Source: Candidatus Poribacteria bacterium (GTDB lineage Bacteria > Poribacteria > WGA-4E > GCA-2687025). Taken from it: 64,000 nucleotides of DNA. Below the pieces are notes generated by a model that searched no databases, was not told where the DNA came from, and saw only the letters and a list, made by a program, of their open reading frames with translations. The stretch lies in assembly GCA_026004875.1 (NCBI GenBank), contig BPJZ01000009.1:1-64000 (forward strand). Direction: 5' to 3'. The translations under genes and the position numbers were made by a program. The number at the start of each line of letters is the position of its first letter. The first letter of the stretch is position 1. Positions 15,504-25,352 of this stretch are shown here, one piece after another.

Positions 15504-18002
15504 CTAACGCTCGGAGGAGCCGAGGGTGCGCGCCTCTTCGGCGACGGGGATCACAAAGCGGAAGTCGCTTCCTTTGCCCACCTCGCTATCGACCCAGATG
15601 CGGCCGCCGTGGGCCTCCACGATGCTCTTGGCGATGGCCAGCCCAAGGCCGCTGCCGCCCTGTTGGCGAGTGTGCACGCTGCTCACCTGATGAAACTTGT
15701 CAAAGATCTTGCTCTGCTCTTCGGGGGGGATCCCCGGACCGTTGTCGATCACCTGGACGGAGACGAGATTTCCCTCACGGCGGATGCGAACTCGGACGTG
15801 CCCCGTCTCCGGAGGGGTGAACTTGATCGCGTTAGAAAGCAGGTTGGTGATCACCTGTCCGAGCCGGTCGGCGTCCCCCCGCACCGGCGGGACGTCCGGC
15901 TCCGCCTCCAGCGAGAGGGTGATCCGCTTCTCATCCGCCTGGGGTCGGATCTCTTCCAGTCGGGTTTGGGCGACCTCCACCAGGGAGACCGGTTCCATCC
16001 GCATCTCGATTCGGCCCGATTCGATTCGGGAAAGGTCGAGCAGATCGCCGATCAGATGTGAAAGCCGCAGGGCCTGTCGCTCGATCCGTTTCAGTTTGTC
16101 CCGTGTCAACTCTGGGATCTCCCCCGTCTTTCCGTCCAGGATCAACCGCGTATAGCCGTAGATCGAGGTGAGCGGCGTCCGCAGCTCGTGGGAGACCAGC
16201 GCGACGAAGTCCGACTTCATCTGTTCGATCTCCTTTTCGCGGGTGATGTCGTCCAGGACGAAGACGGTCCCCGCAAAGGTTCCGTCGTCGTAGAGCACCG
16301 GGCTAGAGACCACCTTGACGGCGAGCGACTTTCCGTTGCGCTTGAGGAGCACCTCGCGGGTGGCAGGGCGATAGCCGGTAGCTCGCGTGGCCTGATAGGG
16401 GAAAAGCTGCTCGACCAGCTCCGGGTCGAGCACGTCGTCGATCGTCTTGGCGACCACCTCGCCGGGGACGTTCAAAAGTTGGGCGGCTGCCGGGTTTAAC
16501 AGGACAATTCGCCGCTCCGGGTCTAGGTGAACAATTCCCTCAGCGATGCTGTTCAGCACGGCGCTCAGCTTCCGCTCCTCGTGGGTGAGCTGAGTAAGCG
16601 CCTCCTGGACGGTTCGGGTCATCGCGTTGAACTCTTCGACCAGGATCCCGATCTCATTCTCCATGTGAACGGGAATCGCTTGCTGATAGTCACCCCGTCG
16701 GATCGCCTGCGCGGCGTCGGTGATCTGTCGGATGGGCCGAACCAGCCGCTCGGCAAACAGGACCGAAGCGATGCCCAGCGCTAGGACCACCGCACCGACG
16801 GCCCCTAGCACCCGTCGGCGGAGCGCTTCCGCCGGCGTGAAGGCCACCTGCACCGGCTCGGAGACCACCGCTGCCCACGGGACCGAACGGCCCGCCGGAG
16901 CAAACCCAAAGACCCGCTCCGTCCCCTCCCCATCCGATTCAACGGTGAACAGTTCGCGCGGAGGGATGCGGCTCTGGATCGCCTCCTCCGCCGCTCGGGA
17001 GTAGAGCAGCAGCGCCTTTTTGACCGAAACCAACACTCGGGGCGGTACGCCGATCGTTTCGCGCCGCGCAAGCGCGGTGGCGATCTCCTCCGCGAGGTCC
17101 GCCGCCGTCTTGTTGATCGTCGGGAAGGCCCCCAGCTCGCCCAGCTGGACGACGTTCACCGCAACCGTTGCGGAGGTGTTGTACTGAGGGTAACCCTCGA
17201 CCTCGATCCACACGCGATCCCCGTCGGCCAACCGGTACCAGCCCGGCTCCGAGGAGGCCACCACGTAAACGCTCTGATCGGTCTCATCCCGTCCAAGCAC
17301 AAAAATCTCTCGCTCCTCCCGTTCCTCTGCCGCGCGCACGAAGGAGGGTCGAACGGTGCTGGTCAGCTCCGGCAGATAGACGATCAGCCGGATGGCGCCC
17401 AGCACCTGCCGCTCGTCCCGAATCGGAACGGCCAATGGCAGCACGATCGCCCCCCGACGATCGTCAAACATCGTCTTTCCGATGTAGGGGCGTCCGTTCT
17501 CGACCGTCCACTTCCACCAGGGCTCCTCGGCCACGTTGAACGGGTGAAACCGGGAGCTAGCCACCAGGATCAGGCCGCGCCGATCGGCGACAGCGTACTC
17601 GCTTGGCCGCGGAAGCCGCGATCGAAGCGTCTCCAGAAGCGTCCTGGACTCCTCAAGAGCGACCCCGTTCGTCTTCCACGCTCCGTACAGCTCGACCGGG
17701 TCCCGACGGAGCATCTCAGAAAGGTACGGCTGAAGGTCCCGCGAGAGACTGACGAGGATGTCCAGATGCTGAAGGGCGATCTGTTGGGAGCGCGAGAGGA
17801 CGTCTTGGGCGACCTCGTGAAGATGATTGCCGATCGTTCGCTCCAGCGTCCGCGCGCTCTGGTGGTACAGCCCCAGGCCGGGGAAAAAGACCACCGCTAG
17901 CACCGGCAGCAGCGATGCCACCAGCAGCATCGCGATCAACTGACTCCGCAGGCTTTTGAGCCAACGGGTCGTATAGCTGAGTAGGGACCGTCGCTCGCTC
18001 AT
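15504..18002 (-). CDS. Transmembrane sensor histidine kinase (extracytoplasmic sensor-HAMP-PAS-HisKA-HATPase)
   Basis: An 832-residue inner-membrane kinase. A first membrane helix lies near residues 20-45 and a second near 395-420; between them is a roughly 350-residue periplasmic region of the Cache sort. HAMP follows ([13 protein letters not shown]). A PAS domain then takes up about 465-580, and HisKA carries the phospho-accepting His near 605 in V-S-H-E-L-R-T-P-L. HATPase_c shows the N-box [10 protein letters not shown]1 D-N-G-P-G-I and G2 G-G-S-G-L-G-L. It would phosphorylate the receiver-PP2C protein encoded next to it. Its ATG overlaps the stop of the first STAS gene (ATGA). The ligand is unknown. 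Confidence 0.92.
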   Translation of the reverse strand: MSERRSLLSYTTRWLKSLRSQLIAMLLVASLLPVLAVVFFPGLGLYHQSARTLERTIGNHLHEVAQDVLSRSQQIALQHLDILVSLSRDLQPYLSEMLRRDPVELYGAWKTNGVALEESRTLLETLRSRLPRPSEYAVADRRGLILVASSRFHPFNVAEEPWWKWTVENGRPYIGKTMFDDRRGAIVLPLAVPIRDERQVLGAIRLIVYLPELTSTVRPSFVRAAEEREEREIFVLGRDETDQSVYVVASSEPGWYRLADGDRVWIEVEGYPQYNTSATVAVNVVQLGELGAFPTINKTAADLAEEIATALARRETIGVPPRVLVSVKKALLLYSRAAEEAIQSRIPPRELFTVESDGEGTERVFGFAPAGRSVPWAAVVSEPVQVAFTPAEALRRRVLGAVGAVVLALGIASVLFAERLVRPIRQITDAAQAIRRGDYQQAIPVHMENEIGILVEEFNAMTRTVQEALTQLTHEERKLSAVLNSIAEGIVHLDPERRIVLLNPAAAQLLNVPGEVVAKTIDDVLDPELVEQLFPYQATRATGYRPATREVLLKRNGKSLAVKVVSSPVLYDDGTFAGTVFVLDDITREKEIEQMKSDFVALVSHELRTPLTSIYGYTRLILDGKTGEIPELTRDKLKRIERQALRLSHLIGDLLDLSRIESGRIEMRMEPVSLVEVAQTRLEEIRPQADEKRITLSLEAEPDVPPVRGDADRLGQVITNLLSNAIKFTPPETGHVRVRIRREGNLVSVQVIDNGPGIPPEEQSKIFDKFHQVSSVHTRQQGGSGLGLAIAKSIVEAHGGRIWVDSEVGKGSDFRFVIPVAEEARTLGSSER

Positions 18003-18361
18003 GACGCTTGGGAAGCCGCCTCCTCAAAAGCCCGCAGCGCCTGGTCCATTGTCGAGTACACCTCGAGAACTGTGTTCAGTCGCGTCACCTCCAAAGCGCG
18101 CTGAACAGTCGGCTGCGGGTTGACCAGGATCAGCCTGCCTCCTTCGCTCCGTAATTGTAGATGCAGGCGAATCAGAAGTCCCAACACCGAGCTGTCCACC
18201 ACGCGCACTCGGGTCAGATCCAGGATCAGCCGCGGACCAAGCCCTTGGCGCGTCTCCCGAACGGCCCGTTCCAAGCGCGGAAGCTCCGGAAGGCCCAATC
18301 GGCCTTCTGCCGCCACGATCGCCACGCCTTCGTACCGTCGTCCGGTGATTCGGGGCTCCAT
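17999..18361 (-). CDS. STAS-domain protein, first gene of the signalling operon
   Basis: A 120-residue STAS domain from the ATG at 18359-18361, preceded by AGGAAGG. The candidate phospho-site is [10 protein letters not shown] (S57/S58). An in-frame upstream extension to 18430 runs through the promoter-like TATGAT and has no family similarity, so I chose the internal start. It is the third and most divergent STAS protein here (more Arg, longer loop after the first strands). Being coupled to the sensor kinase start, it may scaffold or modulate the kinase rather than simply bind RsbW; that is speculation. Confidence 0.82.
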   Translation of the reverse strand: MEPRITGRRYEGVAIVAAEGRLGLPELPRLERAVRETRQGLGPRLILDLTRVRVVDSSVLGLLIRLHLQLRSEGGRLILVNPQPTVQRALEVTRLNTVLEVYSTMDQALRAFEEAASQAS

Positions 18362-18418
18362 CCGCCTTCCTAAACGGGGTCGGGTGCTCTTCTGTAGAAC
18401 CTTTATCGTTTCGTTAAG

Positions 18419-18424
18419 ATCATA
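18419..18424 (-). promoter_or_regulatory. Candidate -10 element for the signalling operon
   Basis: TATGAT on the minus strand matches the -10 consensus in five of six positions, 57 bases upstream of the first STAS start. The -35 region 17 bases further upstream (TTTCGC) is poor, which could mean activator dependence or an alternative sigma factor. Confidence 0.35.
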
Positions 18425-18539
18425 CCACAACCGCCACGGGAGCGAAACCGGCGCAGGCCCGGAGAAACGGCGCTTGGACCAAGGGGATAGGCCGACGGAG
18501 CGACCTCCGCTCGAAGAATCCAGTCGAGCAGAGCGGCGT

Positions 18540-19013
18540 TCAAACGGGAATCAGTCGGAGGGTGTGGACGACCTCGTTCACCAGCAGCGCGTTGCAGATG
18601 CGTGCGATCGTTTCCTGGTCCGCTTCGCCCAGGAAGTAGACTCGTCTGCCCGTTTCGACTCGCTCAAGGCCCTGGACACCCAGGTCGCGCGCCCCTTTGA
18701 GGACGCTTTCGCCGACCGGATCGGTCACGCCGGGCTTCAGCCCGATCTCGGCGATCCAGGCCACTCGATCCAAAGGGATTGGATCGCGATCGAGGGCCAC
18801 CTCTTGAGCGATCGGGTCGGAGAGCAGCTCTCGCGCTAGCCGTTCGGCCGCCTGCCGGTTGAGAGAGCCGTACAGCCGGTACCAGTGGGCCAGGCGCACC
18901 GAAAGGGGCCGGTCTATCCCTAGGTCGCGGAGCTCCTCTTCGATCTGTCGGGCCTCTGCGTCGAGCAGCTCCGGGCGCATCGCAACCAGCACTGTGAAGA
19001 CGTTCTCACTCAT
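18540..19013 (-). CDS. Tandem PurS-like protein (formylglycinamidine synthase small-subunit fold, duplicated)
   Basis: A 157-residue protein. The second half (about 85-157) reads like PurS: E-I-G-L-K-P-G-V-T-D-P-V-G-E-S-V, then an R-D-L-G-V-Q-G-L segment and a C-terminal C-N-A-L-L-V-N-E-V-V-H. The first half repeats the same plan more loosely (D-A-E-A-R-Q-I-E-E-E-L-R-D-L-G-I ... A-R-E-L-L-S-D-P-I-A-Q). PurS dimers bridge PurQ and PurL in FGAM synthase of purine biosynthesis; a duplicated chain could mimic the dimer. Normally purL or purQ is next to it, but here it overlaps a lipoprotein gene and ends the aro/acc run. Family placement rests on motif memory, not a search. Confidence 0.65.
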   Translation of the reverse strand: MSENVFTVLVAMRPELLDAEARQIEEELRDLGIDRPLSVRLAHWYRLYGSLNRQAAERLARELLSDPIAQEVALDRDPIPLDRVAWIAEIGLKPGVTDPVGESVLKGARDLGVQGLERVETGRRVYFLGEADQETIARICNALLVNEVVHTLRLIPV

Positions 19014-19563
19014 CCGCTGTCCCTCCTGAGGGGAATCGGCCGGGGGGATAGATCGGCACGTTGGAGAGCGTGACCCGAAAGGTTCCCTGCCTTGGCGTGA
19101 TCAGAGCGATCTCCATCTCCCCGACCGGCGCGTCGGCCTCTGGGTCCCGTTCGATGGCGTAGCTAGGGACACGTCCGATGAGCGATCGGTAGGCGTTCAC
19201 GTAGATCGTGTTCCAATGGAGCCCTTGAAGTCGACCGGAGTAGACCTTCCGATTCCGTTCGCCGTTCCTGAGGGACCAGATCTCAACGTGGGTGTCCAGG
19301 TCCTCCGGCGCGAGCACGCCCGCCCCGTGTGGACTGAGCAGGTCGGAGGTCCAATAGAGCCGTTCCCCGTCCTCCGTGAGGAGGAAAATCTCTACCCAGA
19401 CACCGTCGGCGCGGAGCTCGGCCCGAGCGTCAATCGCACCCAGGTTCTCGATGACCTTCCCCTCGCATCCCAGCAAGCTTCCCAGCATCAGGACGATCCC
19501 CAGAAGCTGCCGCGGACGCTCAGAGGGAGAACGTTTCCAAAAAGTTCGTGTAGACCTTTCCAC
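19006..19563 (-). CDS. Putative lipoprotein, function unknown
   Basis: A short N-terminal region with positive charges precedes [14 protein letters not shown], a good lipobox, so the mature protein should be lipid-anchored at the conserved Cys. About 150 residues of beta-rich sequence follow ([17 protein letters not shown] and a proline-rich end). The start is uncertain. The only ATG near the hydrophobic stretch leaves 7 residues before the Cys. I prefer the GTG at 19561-19563, which gives a positively charged n-region and overlaps the 3' end of accC by 44 bases in another frame. No known family. It sits between accC and the PurS-like gene. Confidence 0.55.
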   Translation of the reverse strand: MERSTRTFWKRSPSERPRQLLGIVLMLGSLLGCEGKVIENLGAIDARAELRADGVWVEIFLLTEDGERLYWTSDLLSPHGAGVLAPEDLDTHVEIWSLRNGERNRKVYSGRLQGLHWNTIYVNAYRSLIGRVPSYAIERDPEADAPVGEMEIALITPRQGTFRVTLSNVPIYPPGRFPSGGTADE

Positions 19564-20896
19564 CAAGGAACGCCGGGTCCTCCATGACGCGTCTATGAAA
19601 CGGGATCGTCGTCCGAATGCCTTCAATAACGCACTCGTCCAGGGCGCGACGCATCCGCGCGATCGCTTCGCTCCGATCCTTTCCGTGGGCAATCAGCTTA
19701 GCAACCAGCGAGTCGTAGTACGGAGGGACCGTGTATCCGGCGTAAAGATGACTGTCCACCCGGATTCCTGGCCCCCCCGGCGGGTGGTAGCGGGTGACCT
19801 TCCCCGGCGAAGGGGCGAACCCATTGGTCGGGTCCTCGGCATTGATTCGGCACTCGATTGCGTGGCCGTGAAAGGCGACGTCTCCCTGGGAGATGTCCAG
19901 ACGATCGCCGGCGGCGATCCGAATCTGCCACTTGATCAGGTCCACGCCGGTGACCATCTCCGTGATCGTGTGCTCGACCTGGATTCGAGTGTTCATCTCA
20001 AGGAAGTAGTACTTTCCGGCATCGTCGACGAGGAACTCCATCGTTCCGGCGCTCTCATAGTTGATCGCTTTGGCAGCCCGGACGACGCCTCGACCGATCT
20101 CCTCGCGGAGCTTGGGATCAATGCTCGAAGGCGTCTCCTCGACCAGCTTCTGATGTTTCCGCTGGATCGAGCAGTCTCGTTCCCCCAGATGGATTACGTT
20201 TCCATGGCGATCGGCGAGGACCTGGAACTCGATGTGTCGCGCGTTCTGGATGAGCTTTTCGATGTACAGGTCTCCGCGGCCGAAGGCGGCCTCCGCCTCG
20301 GCGCGAACGGTCTTGAAAAGAGCGATCAGGCTCACGTCGTTGTGCGCAGCCCGCATCCCTCGGCCGCCGCCTCCAGCAGCGGCTTTGATCATGACCGGAT
20401 AGCCGATCTCATGGGCAACGGCGAGCGCCTCCTCTTCAGTGGTGACCAGCTCCATGGGGGCGTTCCTCCGGCCCCGGCGACGTCGGCGTCCGCTGCCGCT
20501 GGGGACCAGCGGCAACCCAGCCCGTTCCACGGCAATCCGCGCGTCCACCTTGTCGCCCATGATCCGGATGTTCTCCGGTGTCGGCCCGATGAAGGTGATC
20601 CGACACTCCCGGCAGGCCTCGGCAAAGGCCGCATTCTCTGCCAAAAAGCCCACCCCAGGATGGATCGCGTCGGCGTTGGTCACCTCGGCGGCAGAGATGA
20701 GCGCAGGAATGCTCAGGTAGCTCCGAGAGGGAATCGCTGGGCCGATACAGATCGCTTCGTCCGCCAGCTGGACGTGAAGGCAATCCTTATCTGCCTGGGA
20801 GTAAACCGCTACCGTTCGGATACCCAGCTCCTTGCAGGCACGGATCACCCGAACGGCGATCTCGCCTCGGTTGGCTACCAGTACTTTTCGGAACAT
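19520..20896 (-). CDS. accC: Acetyl-CoA carboxylase biotin carboxylase subunit
   Basis: A 458-residue ATP-grasp enzyme that carboxylates biotin on AccB in the first step of fatty-acid synthesis. It begins [14 protein letters not shown] as the family does. It has the glycine loop [11 protein letters not shown], the [11 protein letters not shown] metal/ATP region and M-N-T-R-I-Q-V-E-H. Two oddities are visible. The usual Pro after V-E-H is Thr. Near residue 133 an Arg-rich stretch ([14 protein letters not shown]) makes the loop before T-E-E-E about a dozen residues longer than normal. It follows accB, separated by 34 bases. Confidence 0.93.
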   Translation of the reverse strand: MFRKVLVANRGEIAVRVIRACKELGIRTVAVYSQADKDCLHVQLADEAICIGPAIPSRSYLSIPALISAAEVTNADAIHPGVGFLAENAAFAEACRECRITFIGPTPENIRIMGDKVDARIAVERAGLPLVPSGSGRRRRRGRRNAPMELVTTEEEALAVAHEIGYPVMIKAAAGGGGRGMRAAHNDVSLIALFKTVRAEAEAAFGRGDLYIEKLIQNARHIEFQVLADRHGNVIHLGERDCSIQRKHQKLVEETPSSIDPKLREEIGRGVVRAAKAINYESAGTMEFLVDDAGKYYFLEMNTRIQVEHTITEMVTGVDLIKWQIRIAAGDRLDISQGDVAFHGHAIECRINAEDPTNGFAPSPGKVTRYHPPGGPGIRVDSHLYAGYTVPPYYDSLVAKLIAHGKDRSEAIARMRRALDECVIEGIRTTIPFHRRVMEDPAFLGGKVYTNFLETFSL

Positions 20897-20930
20897 GCCT
20901 TCCCCTGTGCGGTCGCGCGAACGGTCCAGG

Positions 20931-21419
20931 TCAGCTCAGTCGCCGCACCCGAAACAGCGGCGTTCCGTACTCGACCATGGTCGCGTTTTCGACCAGAATC
21001 TCGACGATCTCAGCGGGAAACTCCGCCTCGATATGGTTCATCAGCTTCATCGCCTCGATGATGCAGAGCACATCCCCCGGCTGTACGCGCGAGCCGATCT
21101 CGACGAAGGGCGGATCGCCAGGGCGAGGGCTGCGATAAAAGGTGCCGACCATCGGCGCTGTGATCACCTCTAGTGCCTCTTGTGTGGTTGGCGTCGGCTC
21201 TGGCCTTTGCTCTGCCGCCGGACCGGGTGCCGCGGCGGCCGGCTGAGGAACGGCCGCCGTCAAGGGAACCACCTCCGGCCCTCCCCGGCGCATCCGTACG
21301 TTCCGACCGTACTCGGTATGCTCAACCTCTAGCTCGGTCAGCTCATACTCGCGCATGAATTCGGCCAGCTCGCGCAGCTCCTCCAGGAGCTCCTTTTGCT
21401 CCTCGGACCGCTTTGGCAC
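20931..21419 (-). CDS. accB: Acetyl-CoA carboxylase biotin carboxyl carrier protein
   Basis: A 162-residue protein with a helical charged N-terminus, an Ala/Pro-rich flexible linker at about 55-80 and a C-terminal biotinyl domain. K125 in E-A-M-K-L-M-N is the biotin attachment site. It carries the carboxyl group from AccC to the AccA/AccD carboxyltransferase, which is not encoded in the window (the AccD-like protein at 12288-12992 lacks the active-site motifs). It lies in the conserved order aroQ-efp-accB-accC seen in many bacteria, 17 bases downstream of efp. Confidence 0.95.
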   Translation of the reverse strand: MPKRSEEQKELLEELRELAEFMREYELTELEVEHTEYGRNVRMRRGGPEVVPLTAAVPQPAAAAPGPAAEQRPEPTPTTQEALEVITAPMVGTFYRSPRPGDPPFVEIGSRVQPGDVLCIIEAMKLMNHIEAEFPAEIVEILVENATMVEYGTPLFRVRRLS

Positions 21420-21436
21420 CGTTTTTGCCCCTCTAG

Positions 21437-22000
21437 TTAGGCTCGTCCGAGGTACTCTCCAGTTCGGGTGTCCACCTTGATCACCGTGCCGGCGTCCACA
21501 AACAGAGGTACCTGGACGACCACTCCGGTCTCTAGCTTGGCCGGCTTGGAACCACCGCTGACCGTGTCTCCCCGAACTCCGGGCTCTGTCTCGACCACGC
21601 GCAGCTCCACCACTGGCGGCAGCTCCACGGTCACCGGATTCCCCTCCTCGTCGAACTGCACCTTCACCAGCATGTTCTCTTGGAGAAACCCGATGCGCTG
21701 ATCGCCCAGCTGCTCCCGCGTCAGCGGCACCTGATCGAAGCTTTGGGTGTCCATAAAGTAGTACAGGTTCCCGTCCGAATAGAGGTACTGCATCTCGCGT
21801 GTGGAGAGCCGGACGATGTCCACCGTGTGCCCAGCTCGAAAGGTGTTCTCCTGAATGGAGCCGTCGGAGAGACGCCGAAGCCGTGTCCGGACAAACGCGC
21901 CCCCCTTGCCCGGCTTAACGTGCTGAAAGGAGACAATCTCGTACAGCTCCCCGTTCCAGCGGATGACCAGTCCGTTACGAAAGTCCGCAGTCGTCGCCAT
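21437..22000 (-). CDS. efp: Translation elongation factor P
   Basis: A 187-residue three-domain EF-P that relieves ribosome stalling at polyproline stretches. The tip loop of domain I is P-G-K-G-G-A-F with lysine K32, the residue that many lineages modify with beta-lysine or another group; no modification enzyme gene is in the window. Domain II/III motifs such as L-P[13 protein letters not shown] and the C-terminal [13 protein letters not shown] are standard. Length and start agree with the family. It lies 16 bases downstream of aroQ in the same operon. Confidence 0.95.
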   Translation of the reverse strand: MATTADFRNGLVIRWNGELYEIVSFQHVKPGKGGAFVRTRLRRLSDGSIQENTFRAGHTVDIVRLSTREMQYLYSDGNLYYFMDTQSFDQVPLTREQLGDQRIGFLQENMLVKVQFDEEGNPVTVELPPVVELRVVETEPGVRGDTVSGGSKPAKLETGVVVQVPLFVDAGTVIKVDTRTGEYLGRA

Positions 22001-22016
22001 AGCGTTTGGTGCTCCT

Positions 22017-22500
22017 CTATTTCGGCTGAGTCTCCTGCTTCTCCCCCCGGCGGTGCGAGAGCAGCTCGATCATCGCCGTTAAGGCCAGCCGGTAGCTGGT
22101 CGGCCCAAATCCGGCGATCGTCCCCACCGCGATCGGGGCGATATAGGAATGGTGTCGGAACGGCTCCCGCGCGGCAACGTTGGAGAGGTGCACCTCGATC
22201 ACTGGCACCCCCAAGGCCGCCAGCGCGTCCCGAAGCGCTACGCTGGTGTGGGTATAAGCCGCCGGGTTGATCAGTACGCCGTCCACCCGGCCAAAGTGCG
22301 CCCCGATCAGGTCCACCAACTCCCCTTCGTGGTTGGATTGATAGGCGCTTAAACGGTACCCCCGCCGCTTCGGCCATCTCCCGAAGCTGGGCGTTGATCT
22401 CTTCCAGCGTGGTTGTCCCGTAGATCTCCGGCTCCCGCCTGCCCAACAGCTGCAGGTTCGGGCCGTGCAGCACCAAAATGTGCCCCTGAACGGTGCTCAT
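22017..22500 (-). CDS. aroQ: 3-dehydroquinate dehydratase, type II (one frameshift in this sequence)
   Basis: The N-terminal part ([18 protein letters not shown]) and the C-terminal part ([29 protein letters not shown]) are in different frames. Removing one base from the C5 run at 22359-22363 joins them as [17 protein letters not shown], the exact family motif, and gives 160 residues. The catalytic Tyr in the Y-G lid, the Asn and His residues and Arg are all preserved. It dehydrates 3-dehydroquinate, made by AroB encoded directly upstream (4-base overlap). The break most likely reflects a sequence error. Confidence 0.88.
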
Positions 22501-23603
22501 CGGTAAGTCGCCCGAATCGCTGCGATGACCTCCGAGTCGGTGAAGTCGTCTCGAATCTCCACCCGCCCCACCTCGCGCGGAACGATGAAGCGGATCTTTC
22601 CGGCGGACACCTTCTTGTCCAGCCGCATCGCCTCTAAGAGGGCGTGCGGCTCGACCTCCTCCGGGCAGGCGGTCGGGAGCCCGGCAGCTTCCAAGATACG
22701 CCGCTGTCGCTCCGCGAACTCTTGGGAGACCAGCCCCCGCTGCAGGGCCATCGCCGCTGCGCAGACCATCCCGATGGCTACCGCTTCACCGTGCCGAAAC
22801 CGCTGGTATCCGGTGGCCGCTTCGATCGCGTGGGCGAACGTGTGGCCGTAGTTCAACGTCGCGCGCACGCCGCTCTCCGTCTCGTCCTCTTCGACAATCC
22901 GAGCTTTAATCGCGCAGGACTTGGCCACAATCTGGGCAAGAACGTTCAGGTCCCGCCGGAGCACCACCTCCATCCGTTCCTCCAGCAGCTGGAACAGCTC
23001 CGGTGAGGCGATGACGCCGTACCGCAGCACCTCAGCAATCCCGGCTCGGTACTCCCGTTCCGGCAGGCTGAGCAGCGTCGCCACGTCGATCCAGACCAAT
23101 CGGGGCTGATAGAAGGCGCCGATCAGGTTCTTCCCGCGGGGGTGGTCCACCGCCACCTTTCCCCCGACGCTGGAGTCCACCTGAGCGATCAGCGTCGTCG
23201 GGACTTGGAGAAACGGGACGCCCCGCATGTAGGTGGCCGCGACGAATCCGGCTAGATCGCCGATGACTCCCCCTCCCAGGGCGATTACCAACGACCTTCG
23301 CTCCATGCGATGTTCAACAAACTGGTCGTACAGTCGCGCGGCGCTCTCAAGGGTTTTGTGTTCCTCGCCGTCAGGCGTCTGCGCCCACCAGGCCTGAAAT
23401 CCGGCTTCTTTCAGCGCTTCCACAAGCGCCTCTCCGTAAAGCCGGTACAGCGACGGTGAGGTCACCACGGCGATCCGACTGCTCGGCGCCACGAAGTCCA
23501 GCGCCTCTGGTAGCCCCAGCAAGGTTCTCTGGCCGATGACGATCGGGTAGCTCCGGTCGCCCAGCCGGACGGGAATTCTACAGGTAATGGTGCCCTTGGA
23601 CAT
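22497..23603 (-). CDS. aroB: 3-dehydroquinate synthase
   Basis: A 368-residue NAD+- and metal-dependent enzyme that cyclises DAHP in the shikimate pathway. I start at the ATG at 23601-23603; the longer reading overlaps aroK in another frame. Visible motifs are the [11 protein letters not shown] region, [28 protein letters not shown], and the metal ligands E in A-E-V-L-R-Y-G, H in N-Y-G-H-T-F-A-H and H in R-H-G-E-A-V-A-I-G. It overlaps aroK by 26 bases and aroQ by 4, so the pathway genes are tightly coupled. Confidence 0.95.
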   Translation of the reverse strand: MSKGTITCRIPVRLGDRSYPIVIGQRTLLGLPEALDFVAPSSRIAVVTSPSLYRLYGEALVEALKEAGFQAWWAQTPDGEEHKTLESAARLYDQFVEHRMERRSLVIALGGGVIGDLAGFVAATYMRGVPFLQVPTTLIAQVDSSVGGKVAVDHPRGKNLIGAFYQPRLVWIDVATLLSLPEREYRAGIAEVLRYGVIASPELFQLLEERMEVVLRRDLNVLAQIVAKSCAIKARIVEEDETESGVRATLNYGHTFAHAIEAATGYQRFRHGEAVAIGMVCAAAMALQRGLVSQEFAERQRRILEAAGLPTACPEEVEPHALLEAMRLDKKVSAGKIRFIVPREVGRVEIRDDFTDSEVIAAIRATYR

Positions 23604-24129
23604 AGCGCTTCCAGGCTTTGAGAATCTCCTCAACGATCGCCTCGACGGGCCTGCCGGTCGTGTCAATGCGCAGGTCGGCCTGAGCGTAGTACGGGCGCCG
23701 ATATTCGAGAAGTTCTCGAATTCGGGCCAACGGATCCGCCACCTCAAGGAGGGGGCGACGTCCTTCGTTCACGACCCGTCGGTAAAGCTCCTCCGCCTCT
23801 GCGTCCAGCAGGACGACCAGTCCCGCCGCCTTCAACCGGCTCATGTTCTCCGGACGCAGGACCGCACCGCCTCCGGTCGCCAGAACGGTTCTTGTTCCGC
23901 AGGTCGCCGTCCGAATCGCCTCCGACTCTAGGTCGCGGAAGTACGGCTCTCCGCGCTCCCGGAAGATTTCGGGGATGGAGCGGCCGGCCATCCGTTCGAT
24001 CAGGGCGTCGGTGTCCACGAACTCCCATCCCAGCCGTCGAGCCAACTCCCGACCGACGGAGGTCTTGCCCGAGCCCATAAATCCGACCAGGACGATGTTC
24101 TGACCCGTGAGGGGTCGCCCGTCGCGCAA
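23578..24129 (-). CDS. aroK: Shikimate kinase
   Basis: A 183-residue P-loop kinase that phosphorylates shikimate at the 3-hydroxyl. It has a TTG start with AGGAAGG ahead. Motifs: Walker A G-F-M-G-S-G-K-T-S (16-24), the D-T-D-A-L-I substrate motif, F-R-D-L-E-S and G-G-G-A-V-L (glycine-rich shikimate loop), and the lid arginine in E-G-R-R-P-L-L. The C-terminal end overlaps aroB. It follows aroC with a 12-base gap in the same minus-strand operon. Confidence 0.93.
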   Translation of the reverse strand: MRDGRPLTGQNIVLVGFMGSGKTSVGRELARRLGWEFVDTDALIERMAGRSIPEIFRERGEPYFRDLESEAIRTATCGTRTVLATGGGAVLRPENMSRLKAAGLVVLLDAEAEELYRRVVNEGRRPLLEVADPLARIRELLEYRRPYYAQADLRIDTTGRPVEAIVEEILKAWKRYVQGHHYL

Positions 24130-24141
24130 GGTGCCTTCCTC

Positions 24142-25319
24142 TCAGTAGCTTCGGACGTACTCCAAGTAGCTTTCGTAATTCCGGCGCACCTCCTCGAGGC
24201 TGTCTCCGCCGAACTTCTCTCGCCAGGCTTCGGCCAAAACGATCGCCAGCATCGCTTCGCCCACGACGCCTCCCGCCGGGACGGCGCAGGAGTCGGTCCG
24301 CTCGACCTGCGCGGCGAACGGCTCCTTGGTTTGGATGTCTACCGACTGAAGGGCGCACTGTCGGGCCAGTGTGGAGAGGGGCTTCATTGCCACCTGAACT
24401 ACGATCGGCATGCCGTTGGTGATCCCTCCCTCCAGCCCTCCAGCCCGATTGGTCTTCCGGTAGAACTGACGGCGGTCCGGGTCGTAGAAGATCTCGTCGT
24501 GGGCCTGAGAGCCGGGGACAGCGGCGATCTCAAAGCCCGCTCCAATCGCGACGGCCTTCATCGCCTGAATGCTCATCATCGCCTGGGCGATCCGCCCGTC
24601 CAGGCGGGTGTTCCACGCCGTGTGGCTTCCAAGCCCCACCGGTACGCCACGCGCGATCACCACAAAGACGCCTCCGACCGTGTCTCCCCGCTGCTGGGCC
24701 GCGTCGATCACCTCGATCATTCGGGCTTCAGCCTCTGGGTCCGGACAGCGAAGCGGCGAGCTATCAAAGGCACTGTTGTCCTCCAAAGCGTCCCAAGTCT
24801 ACCTGGGCGCGGATCGGGCCGATCTGAACCACCGCTGAAAAGATGCGTACGCCAAACTCGGCCAAAAAGCGCTTGGCTATCGCTCCAACGGCCACCCGTG
24901 CGGTCGTCTCGCGGGCGCTTGCCCGCTCCAGGACGTTCCGCAGGTCCCGGTGGCCGTACTTAATTCCCCCAGCCAGGTCCGCGTGGCCGGGGCGGGGACG
25001 CGTCCGGGTACGCCGATCGGTCTGAGCGCCAGGGTCCGGCGACATCACCGCCTCCCAGTTCTCATAGTCCCGGTTCTGGACCCAGAGAGCGATCGGGCTG
25101 CCCAGCGTGACTCCTCCTCGAACGCCGGAGAGAAGCTCGACGTGGTCCCGCTCAATCTTCATCCGTCCGCCGCGGCCATAGCCCTGTTGACGCCGGGGCC
25201 AGGTCGCGGTTGATGTCCTCAGCGGTCAGCGAAAGCCCCGCCGGAACCCCGGAGACGATCGCTGTGACGCCCTTACCGTGGGACTCCCCCGCTGTGACCC
25301 AATGAAATCCTGCTGCCAC
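24142..25319 (-). CDS. aroC: Chorismate synthase (two frameshifts in this sequence)
   Basis: Starts at the GTG at 25317-25319 behind GAAGGG and begins [16 protein letters not shown], the family start. One surplus base in G4 at 25195-25198 and one in A3 at 24785-24787 break the frame. Deleting them restores [15 protein letters not shown] and [13 protein letters not shown] and gives 391 residues, the normal length. The FMN/EPSP-binding histidine and arginine motifs, including F-R-P-G-H-A-D-type sequence (here R-P-R-P-G-H-A-D) and [10 protein letters not shown], are intact. It makes chorismate, the last shared step of aromatic synthesis. It leads the aro-efp-acc run. Confidence 0.88.
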
Positions 25320-25352
25320 ACGCTTCCCTTCTGCTGAAGGCCTGGAGGCCGC

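Noticed and set aside
22359-22363. Programmed +1 ribosomal frameshifting in aroQ and the other broken genes
   Set aside because: No shared slippery heptamer, stop-codon context or stimulatory structure; the sites are ordinary short runs and occur in unrelated genes, up to four per gene. Sequence error explains them better.
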